In this document: piece after piece, positions 62,016 to 64,000 of the stretch | Layout: each line of letters opens with the position of its first letter | How positions within the stretch are numbered: the stretch's first letter is position 1 | Source: CBDFKF01 sp965248765 | GTDB taxonomy: Bacteria; Pseudomonadota; Alphaproteobacteria; VGEJ01 | Assembly: GCA_965248765.1 (NCBI GenBank) | Contig: CBDFKF010000004.1 | Span: 2,480,001-2,544,000, forward strand | Reading direction: 5' to 3' | DNA length: 64,000 nt | Translations under genes and position numbers: made by a program | Notes under the pieces: generated by a model | Seen by the model: the letters and a program-made list of their open reading frames with translations, nothing else | What the model was told of the DNA's origin: nothing | Database searches by the model: none

Positions 62016-64000
62016 CTAGTCGTCGAACAGCTTCTTGAGGCCTTTGCCGATGCCTTCGCCTAGTTCCTCGACGGCATCGCCGATGCCCTCGACCGCGCCT
62101 GCGGCTCCCTCGCCGGCTCCGCCGAGCGCATCGCCGAGCCCTTCGGTGACCGCATCGACCGGGCTCGGCGCTGCCCCTTCCGGCGCTTCGCCGGCGGCGA
62201 TTTTGAGGCACGAGTTGTCGCTGCTGCTGCCGAGCTCGCCGAGGCCGAGCAGGGCTGCGGGCGGAAAGAGCGTACTTCCCAACAGTCCGCCGATCTTGCG
62301 TGCAGCCGCCAACCCGTCGGGCCGAAAGGTCGGTTCGGCCAGTGTCCCGCCAATGTTGACGGGCACGGCGACGTTGAGGGTGGCAACCTTGGGGCTCGGC
62401 GTTACCTTCAGCGCCAGCGTCTCCGCGCCGAGGTCGACCGAGCCCTCGCCGATCACCGTCGAGTGCTCGCTATCGAGGATCATCGCGCGGCTGGTGGCGA
62501 TCCCGCCCTCGACGAGGAAATCGCTGGCGATGCAGTTGATCACGGTCCACTCCTGCTGGCCCGAGAACAGTGTGCCCATCACGGTCGTCAGTCCGCCGAT
62601 GATCATGTCGAAGGCCTGGGTACGGGCCCGGCCATCGCCCATCAGCACGCGGGCCTCGCCGTTCAGGCTGCCCATGATCGCCGCGATCGAGGCGCCCCGC
62701 CCCTCGAGATCGATGACGATATCGGCTGTCCCCTCGAGCAGATCGGTCGTCTCGCTCTCGGTGAGAAAACGGCCGAGATCGAACTGCGGTGCATCGACCC
62801 CGATCCCGACGGCCGGCGGGTCCTGCCTGGCATCGACCAGCGCCGACACCGCGACCGGACTTCCCGCGACCGTCAGGCTCGCCGGCGTAATGGACAGGCG
62901 CCCGTTCTCGAGGGTGAGGGACAGAGAGACATCGTTGGCGGTGAGAGACGGCGTGATCAGCTCGCCGATGGTCAGTCCGAGCTTCAGGTTGCCGTCCTTG
63001 AGTCCATCGAGCCCCAGCGGCTGGTTCGGGAACACACGACCCGGCGGCGCGCTATCCGCCGCCGGCGTCTCGTCGGCGCCGCCGCCGGCCTCGGCCTCCG
63101 CCGGCATCAGCGCCGCCAGATCGAGCCGGTCGCTGGCGAGCGTTGCCTCGATCCGTGGTGGCTCTGCTGCGGTGGCAACCGTCACCTGCCCGGTCACGGT
63201 GTTGGTGCCGAGCGAGACCGAGTAGTCGGTGATGGTAAACGTCTCTGGCCCGCCGCCGAATTTGCCGGACAGGGCAAACAGCTGACCAGTCGGCAGGCCG
63301 TCGCCGGCGAGCGCAGCCAATCCGGCGAGATCGTCGGCGCTGGCCTCGATCGCGATATCGAGGCCGCTGCCCGCCATCGGCTCGGCAATGGTGCCACCGA
63401 GCTTGAAGGCCAGTCCGCCGGCCGTACCCTCGACGGCCACAGGATAAGGCGCCCCGCCGCTGGTCAGCGCGGTGATCGCCCCGAGCTTGGCGGTGGTCTG
63501 GATCGGCAGGGAATCGACGGTGCCCTGCAGGCTTAGCGCGAGCGGCGCTGCGGTCGAGGCGGCCTCGGCCGTCAGCCGGTCGAGCTGGATCAACCGCACC
63601 TCGCCAGTCTCGCCGTCGCGCATGGTCAGTGTCGCGTTCTCGATGAGGACCGACTGCGGCATGATGAGCGCTCCCACGCCATCATCGTCCGGCCCGCCGG
63701 CCCTGTCCTCTGGACTCGCCGCCGCCTTCTCCTCGAACTCCCAGTTGGCCCGGCCCTCGGCATCGGTCTCGAGCAGGATGTCCGCGCCTGACACCACGAG
63801 CTTCAGCACTTCCACCTCGCTGCTGATCAATGGGAGCAGCGCAATCTGCACCTCGATGCGCTCGATCGTCGCCATCTGCGGGCGTGAGCCCCAGTCGGCA
63901 TTCGCGAACGATACGTTCTCCGTCACCACTACCGGCGTGAGCGAGATGGCGAGGTCAAGCGGCCCGCCGAGCGTGAGTTCGCGGCCCGTCGCATCGGCCA
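62016..64000 (-). CDS. AsmA-family protein, N-terminus beyond the window
   Basis: At least 660 residues of a large AsmA/YhdP-type protein are visible, open from the right edge. AsmA proteins bridge the envelope and are linked to lipid transport or outer-membrane assembly. Typical parts are IERIEVQIALLPLISSEVEVLKLVVSGADILLE, VLIENATLTMRDGETG and the AsmA C-terminal block DLEGRGASIAAIMGSLNGEARVLMGDGRARTQAFDMIIGGL. The final 60 residues are Gly/Ala/Glu-rich (GLGDALGGAGEGAAGAVEGIGDAVEELGEG) and end in LKKLFDD. The signal-anchor and true start lie outside the window. Confidence 0.87.
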   Translation of the reverse strand, partial: ADATGRELTLGGPLDLAISLTPVVVTENVSFANADWGSRPQMATIERIEVQIALLPLISSEVEVLKLVVSGADILLETDAEGRANWEFEEKAAASPEDRAGGPDDDGVGALIMPQSVLIENATLTMRDGETGEVRLIQLDRLTAEAASTAAPLALSLQGTVDSLPIQTTAKLGAITALTSGGAPYPVAVEGTAGGLAFKLGGTIAEPMAGSGLDIAIEASADDLAGLAALAGDGLPTGQLFALSGKFGGGPETFTITDYSVSLGTNTVTGQVTVATAAEPPRIEATLASDRLDLAALMPAEAEAGGGADETPAADSAPPGRVFPNQPLGLDGLKDGNLKLGLTIGELITPSLTANDVSLSLTLENGRLSITPASLTVAGSPVAVSALVDARQDPPAVGIGVDAPQFDLGRFLTESETTDLLEGTADIVIDLEGRGASIAAIMGSLNGEARVLMGDGRARTQAFDMIIGGLTTVMGTLFSGQQEWTVINCIASDFLVEGGIATSRAMILDSEHSTVIGEGSVDLGAETLALKVTPSPKVATLNVAVPVNIGGTLAEPTFRPDGLAAARKIGGLLGSTLFPPAALLGLGELGSSSDNSCLKIAAGEAPEGAAPSPVDAVTEGLGDALGGAGEGAAGAVEGIGDAVEELGEGIGKGLKKLFDD

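Noticed and set aside
1..64000. tRNA, rRNA or riboswitch genes
   Set aside because: I scanned the intergenic gaps by eye and saw no cloverleaf, rRNA segment or recognisable riboswitch core. A covariance-model search would be needed to exclude small RNAs.

Overview
The window is GC-rich, tightly packed chromosomal DNA of an alphaproteobacterium, most likely Rhodospirillales or a close relative. I infer this from gene order and content, not from a database search. The supporting signs are dapF-mtaB-ftsY, xerC-DUF484, ffh-rpsP-rimM-trmD-rplS followed by leuCDB-asd, a malyl-CoA-lyase-like gene next to sdhCDAB, a class I lysyl-tRNA synthetase and a TipF-like EAL protein. Many neighbouring genes overlap by ATGA, and several convergent genes end within a few bases of each other.

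Region 1 (1-2.1 kb) holds a membrane DUF898 protein and a following M48 metalloprotease that runs off the left edge. Region 2 (2.1-11.9 kb) is an accessory island made almost entirely of broken pieces: a truncated Tat-signal protein, an IS3 element, an F-type conjugation (type IV secretion) operon traA-L-E-K-B-V-C read on the minus strand, a 5'-truncated IS21 istB, a phage terminase pair and an ISNCY/IS1202-like element. traC is cut by the IS3 element, traB has an internal deletion, and traK, the IS3 orfA and terL are frameshifted. No relaxase, coupling protein or phage structural gene is present, so this is the residue of a conjugative element and a prophage.

Region 3 (11.9-42.3 kb) is core metabolism and information processing: threonine catabolism (tdh-kbl), xerC-DUF484, a transaldolase-like gene, priA, dapF-mtaB-ftsY, a frameshifted adenylate cyclase, a bactofilin-like membrane protein, a DASS transporter with an in-frame amber codon, OsmC, an NlpC/P60 hydrolase, then SRP protein, ribosome biogenesis, leucine biosynthesis and aspartate-semialdehyde dehydrogenase, pyridoxal kinase, a CoA-ester lyase and succinate dehydrogenase. 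An IS5/IS427-type element sits exactly on the stop codon of the lyase and separates it from sdhCDAB.

Region 4 (42.3-44.0 kb) is a lower-GC pocket with one unrecognised membrane-anchored coiled-coil protein and two gene-poor stretches. Region 5 (44.0-64 kb) returns to ordinary chromosome: mmsA, zapE, a small repeat-bearing lipoprotein, kynU, a HAD hydrolase, a degenerate EAL protein, pyrD, an EamA transporter, two tandem SRAP genes (one lacking all three catalytic residues), an aminotransferase, lysK, a DinG-like helicase, terB, otsA and an AsmA-family protein running off the right edge.

I found no rRNA, tRNA, CRISPR array or complete new defence system. The observations most worth following up are the tandem SRAP pair with a catalytically dead member, the decayed conjugation operon, the IS5 element whose target duplication supplies two stop codons, and the lower-GC coiled-coil gene.
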